Shown here one piece after another: positions 1 through 6,686 of a stretch of DNA of 10,956 bases. A model generated the notes under the pieces. The model ran no database searches. It had not been told where the DNA came from and saw only the letters and a list, made by a program, of their open reading frames with translations. Within the stretch, counting starts at the first letter, position 1, and the number at the start of each line of letters is the position of its first letter. Origin of the DNA: an uncultured Ruminococcus sp. (lineage in GTDB: Bacteria; Bacillota; Clostridia; Oscillospirales; Ruminococcaceae); contig CAMWVM010000032.1 of NCBI GenBank assembly GCA_947177715.1, positions 1 through 10,956 on the forward strand, written 5' to 3'. Position numbers and translations under genes: made by a program.

Positions 1-2
1 AC

Positions 3-218
3 GGCACCGGTGAACATTTAAGACACGGCGCTTTTCCGGCACAATGGCTTGAGGATACGGAATATGTTAATTTCAATGGGCATGAATTTCCTGTGCCGAA
101 AAGATATGATGAATATTTGAAATATTCATACGGAAACTATAAGGAATGGATTCCTGCAAGTTTAAGAAAAGCAGGACATGATATTATACAGGTTGATTTT
201 GGCAAATATACAAATTAA
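3..218 (+). CDS. LicD-family phosphotransferase, C-terminal fragment
   Basis: This reading frame is open from the window edge and encodes the last 71 residues of a protein whose start lies upstream. The tail has the look of LicD (PF04991): a F-N-G-H-E-F-P-V-P segment followed by R-Y-D-E-Y-L and Y-G-N-Y, matching the family pattern of a (F)-x-G-x-x-F-x-(I/V)-P stretch and a C-terminal L-x-x-x-Y-G-x-Y. LicD proteins transfer phosphocholine or other phospho-substituents such as polyol phosphates from CDP-linked donors to surface glycans. The next gene is a CTP-dependent cytidylyltransferase only 41 nt downstream, which could make such a donor. The catalytic N-terminal part is not visible, so the donor and acceptor cannot be inferred. 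Family assignment is fairly secure; the exact substrate is not. Confidence 0.8.
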   Translation, partial: GTGEHLRHGAFPAQWLEDTEYVNFNGHEFPVPKRYDEYLKYSYGNYKEWIPASLRKAGHDIIQVDFGKYTN

Positions 219-259
219 CAAAAATTAATTTAAATACAGTTTACAAATGGAGGTATAAT

Positions 260-1012
260 ATGAATATAGCAATTATTTTTGCAGGCGGAGCCGGAGTAAG
301 AATGGGCGCTGGTATTCCAAAACAGTTTTTAGAGATAAACGGAAAACCAATTATTGTTCATACACTTGATTTATTTGAATCTCATCCTGACATTGATAAA
401 ATCTACATGTCTGTTCTCGGTGACTATATTCCATACATGGAAAAGCTGATAAAAAAATTCAGCATAACAAAGGTTGCAGGAATTGTTGCAGGAGGAGAAA
501 CAGGTCAGGATTCCATATATAATGCACTATCAAAAGCAGCTGAAGAAAATCCGGAGGATTCTATTGTGTTAATACATGACGGTGTTCGTCCTTGGGTTTC
601 TTACGAAACAATTTCACGCAATATTCAGGGCGTTAAGGATAACGGAAACGCTATTACCTGCACAGCCTGCTATGAAACTATTCTCATGAGCAAGACAGGT
701 AAAAATGTTGAAACAGTTCCTTACAGAAAAGACACCTTCGCTGCACAGGCACCTCAGAGCTTCAGACTTAATGATATTCTTTCCGCTCATGAAGAGGTAA
801 GGCAGACCGAAACAAGGTATGACAATCTTGTGGATTCCTGCACTCTTATTAAAAGCATTGGAAAGGAAGCCTATATGGTTGAAGGAAATCGAGGCAATAT
901 AAAAGTAACAACCCCTGAGGATGTTTATATGTATCGAGCTTTGATTCAATACAGAGAAAATGAACAGGCTTTTGGTATTGGATTGACTCCCAATAATATA
1001 TTAAAAAAATAA
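260..1012 (+). CDS. IspD/TarI-like CTP:polyol-phosphate cytidylyltransferase
   Basis: This 250-residue protein has the nucleotidyltransferase fold of the IspD/TarI family. Visible motifs are the N-terminal CTP-binding loop F-A-G-G-A-G-V-R-M-G with P20-K21-Q22, the H106-D-G-V-R-P111 motif, A-Q-A-P-Q-S-F near residue 165, and the C-terminal N-I-K-V-T-T-P-E-D signature. IspD uses methylerythritol 4-phosphate in isoprenoid synthesis; TarI paralogues use ribitol 5-phosphate to make CDP-ribitol for teichoic acids and capsules. The context of a LicD gene upstream and a CDP-polyol phosphotransferase downstream favours a TarI-like surface-polymer role, but the sequence alone does not settle the substrate. 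The start is supported by GGAGG at 249-253, six bases before the ATG. It is probably cytoplasmic and co-transcribed with its neighbours. Confidence 0.85.
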   Translation: MNIAIIFAGGAGVRMGAGIPKQFLEINGKPIIVHTLDLFESHPDIDKIYMSVLGDYIPYMEKLIKKFSITKVAGIVAGGETGQDSIYNALSKAAEENPEDSIVLIHDGVRPWVSYETISRNIQGVKDNGNAITCTACYETILMSKTGKNVETVPYRKDTFAAQAPQSFRLNDILSAHEEVRQTETRYDNLVDSCTLIKSIGKEAYMVEGNRGNIKVTTPEDVYMYRALIQYRENEQAFGIGLTPNNILKK

Positions 1013-1062
1013 ACTGCAAAAACAACTTGGCATAGCTCGTGTACTGAAAGGAATTATTAAAA

Positions 1063-2307
1063 ATGAATTCTAAGTTTACTCAAATCGAAAGAAGAATGGC
1101 AGAAAAAGGTTTTTTGAAATTTTTGTCTTTAAGAATCCGCCAAAAGATTGACGCTGGAATTGCCGCTATTACAAGAAGAATCATTTCAATGAAAACTCCT
1201 ATTCAAAAAAATAAAGTAGTCTTCATGCATTTTAACAATTCATACAGCTGCAATCCGTCTTATATTTGCAATGAGATTTTACGTCAAAATCTGCCTTGGG
1301 AACTTGTATATGTTTCCGACAAGAAAAAAATGCAGAAGTTTCCTGTTCCATACCCAAAGGGGGTAAAAATCGTAAGACGAAACAGTTTGGAACATTTTTA
1401 TGCTATGGCAAGTGCAAAGATTTGGGTTGACAACGCAGTATGTTTCCCTTGGGAATACCTTCCAAAGAAAAAAGATCAGATTTATATAAACACATGGCAT
1501 GGTTCAATGGGACTAAAACGTATTGATGCTGATAAAATTGTATCTTCAAAATGGGCTAAAGCTGCAAAAAGAGTTAATAAAATTACTGATTTTATGATTT
1601 CAAATTCAAAATTTGAAACCGAAGTTTACAGAACGACATACTGGCCAAATCCGGATGTAAAGATTCTTGAATATGGTCACCCAAGAAACGATATTCTTTT
1701 TAGTGATGAAGAAACTAAAGTAGCAATTAAAAAGAAAATATGCGATTTTTACGAGGTTGAAGAAGACTGTAAATTTATATTATATGCTCCAACATTCCGT
1801 GATGAAGGGAATTTAGATTGTTATGACATAGACTACAACAGAATTCTCGCTGCGGCTACTGCAAGATTCGGAGGGAAATGGAAGATACTAAACAGATTTC
1901 ACTTTAAGGTTGCGTCTGCACTTAAATCGCTGCCCTTAATCCGTGATAATCCAGATATTTTGAACGGCAACCTTTATGAGGACATTCAGGAGCTTATGCT
2001 TATATCTGACATTGGTATAACTGATTATTCAAGCTGGATATGTGATTTTGTACTTACAGGAAAACCAGGATTTATTTATGCAAACGATTTATCTGAATAT
2101 AATGATGAACGAGGTTTTTATTATCCTTTGGAAAGTACTCCTTTTGCAATAGCTGAAAATAACGATGAAATGGAAAGAAATATTCTTAATTTCGATGAAA
2201 TTGAATATAATAAAAAGAAAGAACAGTTCTTAACAGACAGAGGATGTACAGAACAAGGCGACGCTGCTTATAAAGTAGTGGAACTTATGAAAAATTATAT
2301 TAATTAA
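1063..2307 (+). CDS. CDP-glycerol/CDP-ribitol phosphotransferase (TagF/TarF-like)
   Basis: This 414-residue protein belongs to the Glyphos_transf family (PF04464), which polymerises or primes polyol phosphates from CDP-glycerol or CDP-ribitol on the cytoplasmic face of the membrane. Diagnostic features are W145-H146-G147-S148, Y-A-P-T-F-R near residue 245, R278-F-H280 in the position of the second family histidine (usually H-P), and T320-D-Y-S-S324 followed by D-F and K-P-G. The two histidines correspond to residues shown to be essential in TagF. There is no N-terminal transmembrane segment; the first 45 residues are basic and could sit on the membrane surface. The start has GAAAGGA at 1046-1052, ten bases upstream. 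The 50-nt gap from the cytidylyltransferase gene and the 19-nt gap to the next gene suggest one operon. Confidence 0.88.
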   Translation: MNSKFTQIERRMAEKGFLKFLSLRIRQKIDAGIAAITRRIISMKTPIQKNKVVFMHFNNSYSCNPSYICNEILRQNLPWELVYVSDKKKMQKFPVPYPKGVKIVRRNSLEHFYAMASAKIWVDNAVCFPWEYLPKKKDQIYINTWHGSMGLKRIDADKIVSSKWAKAAKRVNKITDFMISNSKFETEVYRTTYWPNPDVKILEYGHPRNDILFSDEETKVAIKKKICDFYEVEEDCKFILYAPTFRDEGNLDCYDIDYNRILAAATARFGGKWKILNRFHFKVASALKSLPLIRDNPDILNGNLYEDIQELMLISDIGITDYSSWICDFVLTGKPGFIYANDLSEYNDERGFYYPLESTPFAIAENNDEMERNILNFDEIEYNKKKEQFLTDRGCTEQGDAAYKVVELMKNYIN

Positions 2308-2326
2308 AATTCAAAGGTGAATCTTT

Positions 2327-3391
2327 ATGAAACTATCCGAAGATAAAATTTTGCAGACTGATTTGGATTTAATAATCAACAACGAAAGCATATTCTGGGA
2401 TATGCTGAAAAACAAAACTGTGCTTATAACAGGCGCTACTGGTCTTATCGGAAGTCAGATTGTTATGACCCTTCTTAATGCAAGTGCTGAAAAGGAATTG
2501 AACATTACCGTTTTAGCAGCAGTAAGGAACAAAGAAAAAGCTGAAAAGATATTTAAATATGCAAACACTGATTCATTGGACTATATTGTTCAGGATATCC
2601 TTGAGCCTTTTGATATTGACAAATCGATAGACTATATTATACACGGTGCCAGCATGACAAGTTCAAAGGATTTTGTGGATTACCCTGTTGAAACCATAAA
2701 AACTGCACTTCAGGGAACTGAAAATATATTGGACCTTGCAAAAGCCAAAAACGTCAAAGGCATGATTTATCTCTCATCTCTTGAAATTTACGGAGTTGTT
2801 GATTTTAACATTGAAAAAGTAACTGAAAATATGTCTGGAACTATTGATTCCATGAGCGTCAGAAGCAGTTATTCAGAAGGCAAACGAATGGTTGAATGCT
2901 TATGCACTGCTTATGCATCGGAATATAATATTCCTATTAAAGTTGCAAGGCTTTGCCAGACCTTTGGGCCTGGTGTAAGCTATAAGGACAACAGGGTATT
3001 TGCACAATTTGCAAGAAACATTATTGAAGGCGAAGATATTGTACTCAAAACTGATGGCAGCACTGAGAGAAATTACTGTTATATACGTGATGCAATAAGC
3101 GGAATTTTGACGGTAATGCTTAAAGGGAACTCAGGTGAAGCTTATAATATTGCCAACAAGTCCACGCTCATAACTATCAGAGGCATGGCAGAAATGCTAA
3201 TTAAAATGTATCCTGAAAGCGGTTCTTCACTTAAATTTGATATCGCCGAAGACATAACAAAACTGGGGTATAATCCAAAGGTTAAGATGAATCTTGATAC
3301 CTCAAAGCTTGAAGCTCTTGGTTGGTCGGCAGAAGTAAGCCTTTCTGAAATGTTTGATCACTTAATTGAAAGCATGAAATTCAATAAATAA
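2327..3391 (+). CDS. NAD-dependent epimerase/dehydratase (extended SDR)
   Basis: This 354-residue protein is an extended short-chain dehydrogenase/reductase of the NDP-sugar epimerase/dehydratase type. The Rossmann nucleotide loop is G36-A-T-G-L-I-G42 after the beta strand V-L-I-T. S150-S151 is followed by the catalytic pair Y182-x-x-x-K186, and the F-G-P-G and R-N-Y-C-Y-I-R-D segments match the sugar-binding half of the family. About 30 residues precede the Rossmann fold, a little longer than usual. It probably modifies a nucleotide-linked sugar or polyol precursor for the surface polymer made by this operon. Haemophilus Bcs1 pairs a cytidylyltransferase domain with an SDR reductase to make CDP-ribitol, so a reductase role in CDP-polyol synthesis is an alternative. 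It is the last gene before the terminator. Confidence 0.85.
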   Translation: MKLSEDKILQTDLDLIINNESIFWDMLKNKTVLITGATGLIGSQIVMTLLNASAEKELNITVLAAVRNKEKAEKIFKYANTDSLDYIVQDILEPFDIDKSIDYIIHGASMTSSKDFVDYPVETIKTALQGTENILDLAKAKNVKGMIYLSSLEIYGVVDFNIEKVTENMSGTIDSMSVRSSYSEGKRMVECLCTAYASEYNIPIKVARLCQTFGPGVSYKDNRVFAQFARNIIEGEDIVLKTDGSTERNYCYIRDAISGILTVMLKGNSGEAYNIANKSTLITIRGMAEMLIKMYPESGSSLKFDIAEDITKLGYNPKVKMNLDTSKLEALGWSAEVSLSEMFDHLIESMKFNK

Positions 3392-3396
3392 AACTA

Positions 3397-3435
3397 ACGA
3401 GCAATGCTAATAAAAGCATTGCTCGTATTTATTTT
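3397..3435. terminator. Bidirectional intrinsic terminator between convergent operons
   Basis: A perfect 12-bp stem (3397-3408 paired with 3415-3426) encloses a 6-nt A/T loop. On the + strand it is followed by ATTTATTTT, and on the - strand by TAGTTTTATTTATT, so both directions have a U-rich tail. It lies five bases after the epimerase stop and its + tail covers the stop codon of the convergent gene, so it serves both operons. Confidence 0.88.
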
Positions 3436-4550
3436 AAGCCTATTTGTTTTAAAATTCTCTCTGTAGCCTGTCCGTCACAATAAGTCATATGATAATTATA
3501 GCAGTCCTCAAGGTCTTTCACATCACGGTTTGTCAATTCATATTTCACTGCTTTTAGTAAATCTTGTTCAGTTTTCGCCACAGTAGTAGGGTAAGACGTT
3601 TCATACGGCAAATAAAAACCGTGGCTTTTTTCATATTCATCCAAATCGGGAGCAAATAATACAAATGGTTTTTTATACACCAGATAATCAAAAACGATGG
3701 AGGAATAATCCGTTATAAGCAAATCTGCAACAGGAAGGAGCCTTTCACTGGGTATGCTACAGCTTATCTTATTATGGTTTTTGTTTTCAAAGTGAGGATG
3801 CAGTTTTTTAACAAGAAAACAATCAGGCATATTCTTAAAAGCGCTGTCAATTTCATCTTCACCCACCAAAACAGGATTAGCTGCATTTCCTCTGAACGTA
3901 GGTGTCCAAAGAACAATCTTTTTGCCTGATGCTTCAGGGTATATTCTAAAAAATTCTTCTCGGCATTCCTTATTATAATCTTCATCAAAATAAGTATCAC
4001 TTCTTGAGATACCAAGCGCTTTCACCACGCCGTCAGGCTGTTTGCACGAGCTTTCAAACACTTTTACACAACAAGGTGCACTTACGGTAAGCAAGTCATA
4101 ATTCTTAAAAACGTTACCTTTATACATATCAGGTACAGAATCGTCAGTGTCATATCCTGCCTTTTTCAGCAATCCTCCCGAATGCCAAAGCTGTACAACG
4201 GTTGTTTCCGGTCGCTTATGACATGAAGATACAGGCAAAAAGTTATCACATATAAAAATATATTTTGCTTTTGCGAATACTTTCATAAACTTTACAAGCC
4301 ACAAAATCAATGATTTTGTACCGTTTTTCTGAAAGTCAAAATACATATCATGTATTTCCAGTCCGTTAATTTCTCCCACACACTTTCTCATCTGCTCCAT
4401 GCTGAAAGGAATCTTACTATGGTGAGCGTCGGCAAAGATAACTGAATTTTCATTGATCTTTCCTCGTGAAAAAAGAAAATACAAAAACGGAAGAAAGATA
4501 TGCTGAACAGTCATTTTTATAAGTTGTTTTATTTTAAATCCTAAGTTCAA
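3429..4550 (-). CDS. CDP-glycerol:polyol phosphotransferase (TagB/TagF-like), TTG start
   Basis: This second Glyphos_transf protein (373 residues from the chosen start) carries the family signatures W122-H123-S-G-G, L-W-T-P-T-F-R, H251-P-H253 in the K-L-H-P-H context, and T280-D-Y-S-S284 with F-D-Y and K-K-P downstream. It matches the family better at the second histidine than the + strand paralogue. A short hydrophobic stretch near residues 16-28 could be a membrane-associating helix, as in TagB. There is no ATG until residue 13, and that ATG has no ribosome binding site. AAAAGGAG at 4565-4558 lies one base before an upstream TTG (4556) but seven bases before the TTG at 4550, so 4550 is the better start. 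It lies about 38 nt after the acyltransferase gene in the same - strand operon. It probably transfers glycerol or ribitol phosphate to a surface glycan or linkage unit. Confidence 0.86.
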   Translation of the reverse strand: MNLGFKIKQLIKMTVQHIFLPFLYFLFSRGKINENSVIFADAHHSKIPFSMEQMRKCVGEINGLEIHDMYFDFQKNGTKSLILWLVKFMKVFAKAKYIFICDNFLPVSSCHKRPETTVVQLWHSGGLLKKAGYDTDDSVPDMYKGNVFKNYDLLTVSAPCCVKVFESSCKQPDGVVKALGISRSDTYFDEDYNKECREEFFRIYPEASGKKIVLWTPTFRGNAANPVLVGEDEIDSAFKNMPDCFLVKKLHPHFENKNHNKISCSIPSERLLPVADLLITDYSSIVFDYLVYKKPFVLFAPDLDEYEKSHGFYLPYETSYPTTVAKTEQDLLKAVKYELTNRDVKDLEDCYNYHMTYCDGQATERILKQIGLK

Positions 4551-4557
4551 GTTCAAG

Positions 4558-4565
4558 CTCCTTTT
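4558..4565 (-). promoter_or_regulatory. Strong ribosome binding site that decides a TTG start
   Basis: The - strand reads AAAAGGAG followed by C, TTG, AAC, TTG. Spacing is 1 nt to the first TTG (4556) and 7 nt to the second TTG (4550). Only the second is at a workable distance, which moves the start two codons inward. Confidence 0.7.
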
Positions 4566-4588
4566 CCAAGTGCTTTTAATTACAAATA

Positions 4589-5704
4589 TTATTTTTTATT
4601 TGTTGTTGGCAGCAGTTTATTTATAATATTTCCAATAATCATAATAAATAATGCTAAAACTAAAGTTGTTATTACAACTGAAACAATCTGCATATTTTCA
4701 TCTAAGCCTGTTAAATAAGTTTTTGTTAGATTTATTGCTGTAATCTGCCCCAAATATATCGGCAGTGACATTTTTCCTAAAAAGAGAACAGCTTTATTAT
4801 TGAACAGTTTATTGCCGTAAGATACACCGGAAAGTACAATAGAAATGAGTAAAAACAGCAATATAATTGTATAAACCTCATATTTTCTTTTGAATGTCAT
4901 TAAAATATACATCATCGTTCCGGCAAAACAGATTAGTTCAATTATAGTAAAAGCAATACGATGTTTTTGGTCATATTCCCTTTCGCCCCAATATCTGCTT
5001 AATTCAAAAGCTGTTGTACCTAATGCAATTTCAGCAATAGCTCGAAGTAGTGATTTATAACACAGTCCCGTCCAAGCGGTAACACCTGTAAGTGAATTTG
5101 TAGTGTAAATCATGTAGCCTAATATTAACAAAGCTGAAATAGGAGCAACACATCGAGTAAAGTTATAATAGTATTTACGGCAAATCGGATAAATTATTGC
5201 CATTGCAATAAGCATACAAGAAATATACCATTCAATATGATTGGGATTGGTAAAGTTAATTCCCGACATTTGTATTAAAAGAAAATTAGGAATACTGTCA
5301 AAGCCTTTTACTATTATTTCTTTAATTCCAAAGTTATTTAACAAAGCAAGGCTTATAAAAGCAAAAACAAACGCCACTGTATGCTGAGGAAAAATGGAAA
5401 GATATTTTTTCTTCAAAAAGTTCAAGCTATTCTTACTCAAACTTATCTCATCATTTTCATCGTCTAACTTTGCAGCATATTTAGATTTATATATTGATTT
5501 TGCCATAAAAAATCCAGATAGGATAAAGAAAAATTCAACACCCATGGCTCCATGGGGAAATAACGATAAATGGATTCCATTATTTAATGAAACCTCTCCA
5601 ACTATATATTTTTGAGCATGAAATAACAAAACAGAAATACAAAAGACAAATCTCAATGCTTCAACTTTACCATTTTTAGCTCTGATTTTTTTCACTTTAG
5701 TCAT
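4589..5704 (-). CDS. OafA-like membrane acyltransferase (acyltransferase family 3)
   Basis: This 371-residue integral membrane protein belongs to the acyltransferase-3 family (PF01757), which moves acetyl, succinyl or other acyl groups from the cytoplasm onto exported sugars. The N-terminus shows the family motif E15-A-L-R18-F followed by H29 in the first membrane helix, then G-A-M-G-V-E-F-F-F-I-L-S-G-F near residues 52-65, equivalent to the usual G-V-D-x-F-F-x-x-S-G-F. The rest alternates hydrophobic helices and short loops, about ten in all, ending in a basic tail. The ATG is preceded by GGGGG at 5715-5711, six bases away. It is the first gene of a two-gene operon with a polyol-phosphate transferase, so the likely acceptor is the surface polymer or its lipid-linked precursor. 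The specific acyl group is not evident. Confidence 0.85.
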   Translation of the reverse strand: MTKVKKIRAKNGKVEALRFVFCISVLLFHAQKYIVGEVSLNNGIHLSLFPHGAMGVEFFFILSGFFMAKSIYKSKYAAKLDDENDEISLSKNSLNFLKKKYLSIFPQHTVAFVFAFISLALLNNFGIKEIIVKGFDSIPNFLLIQMSGINFTNPNHIEWYISCMLIAMAIIYPICRKYYYNFTRCVAPISALLILGYMIYTTNSLTGVTAWTGLCYKSLLRAIAEIALGTTAFELSRYWGEREYDQKHRIAFTIIELICFAGTMMYILMTFKRKYEVYTIILLFLLISIVLSGVSYGNKLFNNKAVLFLGKMSLPIYLGQITAINLTKTYLTGLDENMQIVSVVITTLVLALFIMIIGNIINKLLPTTNKK

Positions 5705-5750
5705 TAGAAACCCCCATATTAAACGTAAATAAACGCTTTTATTTAAAAGT

Positions 5751-5779
5751 ATTATATCATGTCGCTAAATCTTTGTCAA
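5751..5779 (-). promoter_or_regulatory. Perfect consensus sigma-A promoter for the acyltransferase operon
   Basis: Read on the - strand, TTGACA (5779-5774) is separated by 17 bases from TATAAT (5756-5751), and the -10 is extended by TG one base upstream (TGATATAAT). Transcription should start near 5744, giving a leader of about 40 nt before the ATG at 5704. Confidence 0.85.
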
Positions 5780-5817
5780 TGTTGATACAGATTGTTAAAC
5801 CCTTGAAATTCATTCCC
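5780..5817. promoter_or_regulatory. Possible operator between divergent promoters
   Basis: The 38 bp between the two -35 boxes contain TTG-led words beginning at 5782, 5792 and 5803, with a further one at 5773 overlapping the - strand -35. This 9-11 bp phasing is like the direct repeats bound by OmpR/PhoB-type regulators, and such a regulator is encoded directly downstream. The words are short and AT-rich, so chance is a real alternative. Confidence 0.25.
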
Positions 5818-5846
5818 TTGACATATTTTTCTCACCGTTTTATAAT
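5818..5846 (+). promoter_or_regulatory. Perfect consensus sigma-A promoter for the two-component/vanY operon
   Basis: TTGACA (5818-5823), a 17-base spacer and TATAAT (5841-5846) match the consensus at every position. Transcription should start near 5853, leaving a leader of about 130 nt before the response-regulator ATG. Confidence 0.87.
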
Positions 5847-5935
5847 AAATGTATGTCTTTACATTGAAGGCATAATAAGAAAAAATTAAGAAATATATTA
5901 GCTAATGCTTAAAGAATATAATATATAATTTAATT

Positions 5936-5962
5936 ACAGCAAAGAGTTATACAATTTGCTGT
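5936..5962 (+). promoter_or_regulatory. Leader hairpin directly upstream of the response-regulator RBS
   Basis: ACAGCAAA (5936-5943) is perfectly complementary to TTTGCTGT (5955-5962) around an 11-nt loop. The 3' arm ends two bases before AGAGAGG (5964-5970), the ribosome binding site. No T-run follows, so it is not a terminator. It could affect translation or mRNA stability, or act as a dyad in DNA; none of these is proven. Confidence 0.45.
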
Positions 5963-5981
5963 CAGAGAGGATTGATGAACA

Positions 5982-6686
5982 ATGGAAGAAAACTCATACA
6001 TTTTAGTTGTTGATGATGATAAAGATATCGTAGGGGCTATTGCAAAGCTGCTGGAACTTGAAGGTTACAGCGTTATAAAGGCTTATGACGGGATGGACGC
6101 CCTTGATAAGCTTGCCACCAACAACAGTATAAGTCTTATTCTCATTGACATTATGATGCCAAAGCTTGACGGACTTTCTGCAATGATGAAAATTCGTGCC
6201 ACAAGAAATATTCCTATCATTGTTCTGTCTGCAAAGTCGGAAGATACAGACAAGGTGCTTGGACTTTCAATGGGTGCAGACGATTATATTACAAAACCAT
6301 ATAACCCTATTGAGCTTGTAGCAAGAGTCAAATCAAATTTAAGAAGATATCTTCAGCTCGGTTCAGCAGACACAACAAAATCCGATGTAATTAAAATAGG
6401 AGGGCTTGCTCTTGATACCTCTGCCAAAACGCTGGAGGTTGACGGCGAGCCTGTAAAGCTAACGGCAACCGAACTTAAAATTCTTGAACTTCTTATGAGA
6501 AATGCAGGACGTGTTTTTTCATCTGAGGAAATCTATTCAAAGGTATGGAACGAAGACGCTTTCTCAGTTGAAAATACAGTTATGGTTCACATTAGACATA
6601 TAAGAGAAAAGATTGAAATTAATCCGAAAGAACCTAAATATCTAAAGGTGGTGTGGGGAATTGGATACAAAATTGAAAAGTGTTGA
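5982..6686 (+). CDS. OmpR/PhoB-family response regulator (VanR-like)
   Basis: This 234-residue regulator has an N-terminal receiver domain (about 5-122) and a C-terminal winged-helix DNA-binding domain (about 137-232). The receiver shows the acidic pocket D11-D12-D13, phosphoacceptor D56 in I-D-I-M-M-P, S83 (the conserved Ser/Thr switch position) and K105 in K-P. The effector domain has the L-T-A-T-E-L-K-I-L-E-L-L recognition region and ends in V-W-G-I-G-Y-K, typical of the family. It overlaps the sensor kinase gene by 26 nt, so the two form a translationally linked pair. The downstream D,D-carboxypeptidase makes a VanR-like cell-wall role plausible. It is preceded by a consensus promoter and a leader hairpin; autoregulation is a reasonable inference. 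The start has AGAGAGG eleven bases upstream, and a nearer ATG at 5975 is out of frame. Confidence 0.93.
   Translation: MEENSYILVVDDDKDIVGAIAKLLELEGYSVIKAYDGMDALDKLATNNSISLILIDIMMPKLDGLSAMMKIRATRNIPIIVLSAKSEDTDKVLGLSMGADDYITKPYNPIELVARVKSNLRRYLQLGSADTTKSDVIKIGGLALDTSAKTLEVDGEPVKLTATELKILELLMRNAGRVFSSEEIYSKVWNEDAFSVENTVMVHIRHIREKIEINPKEPKYLKVVWGIGYKIEKC
6645..6652 (+). promoter_or_regulatory. RBS supporting the TTG start of the sensor kinase
   Basis: AAAGGTGG lies inside the 3' end of the response-regulator gene, eight bases before the TTG at 6661. No in-frame ATG occurs before residue 50, which is beyond TM1, so the TTG start is needed to include the basic N-terminus and the first membrane helix. 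Confidence 0.6.

Noticed and set aside
614..949. 111-codon - strand frame inside the cytidylyltransferase gene
   Set aside because: It is fully antisense to a gene with clear family motifs and shows no domain of its own.
3764..4015. 83-codon - strand frame nested in the TagB/TagF-like gene
   Set aside because: It is a frame-shifted shadow of the real coding sequence on the same strand; the real frame carries the catalytic motifs across this stretch.
5853..5981. Riboswitch in the leader of the response-regulator gene
   Set aside because: Only one short hairpin is visible, with no conserved aptamer pattern and no terminator/antiterminator pair.
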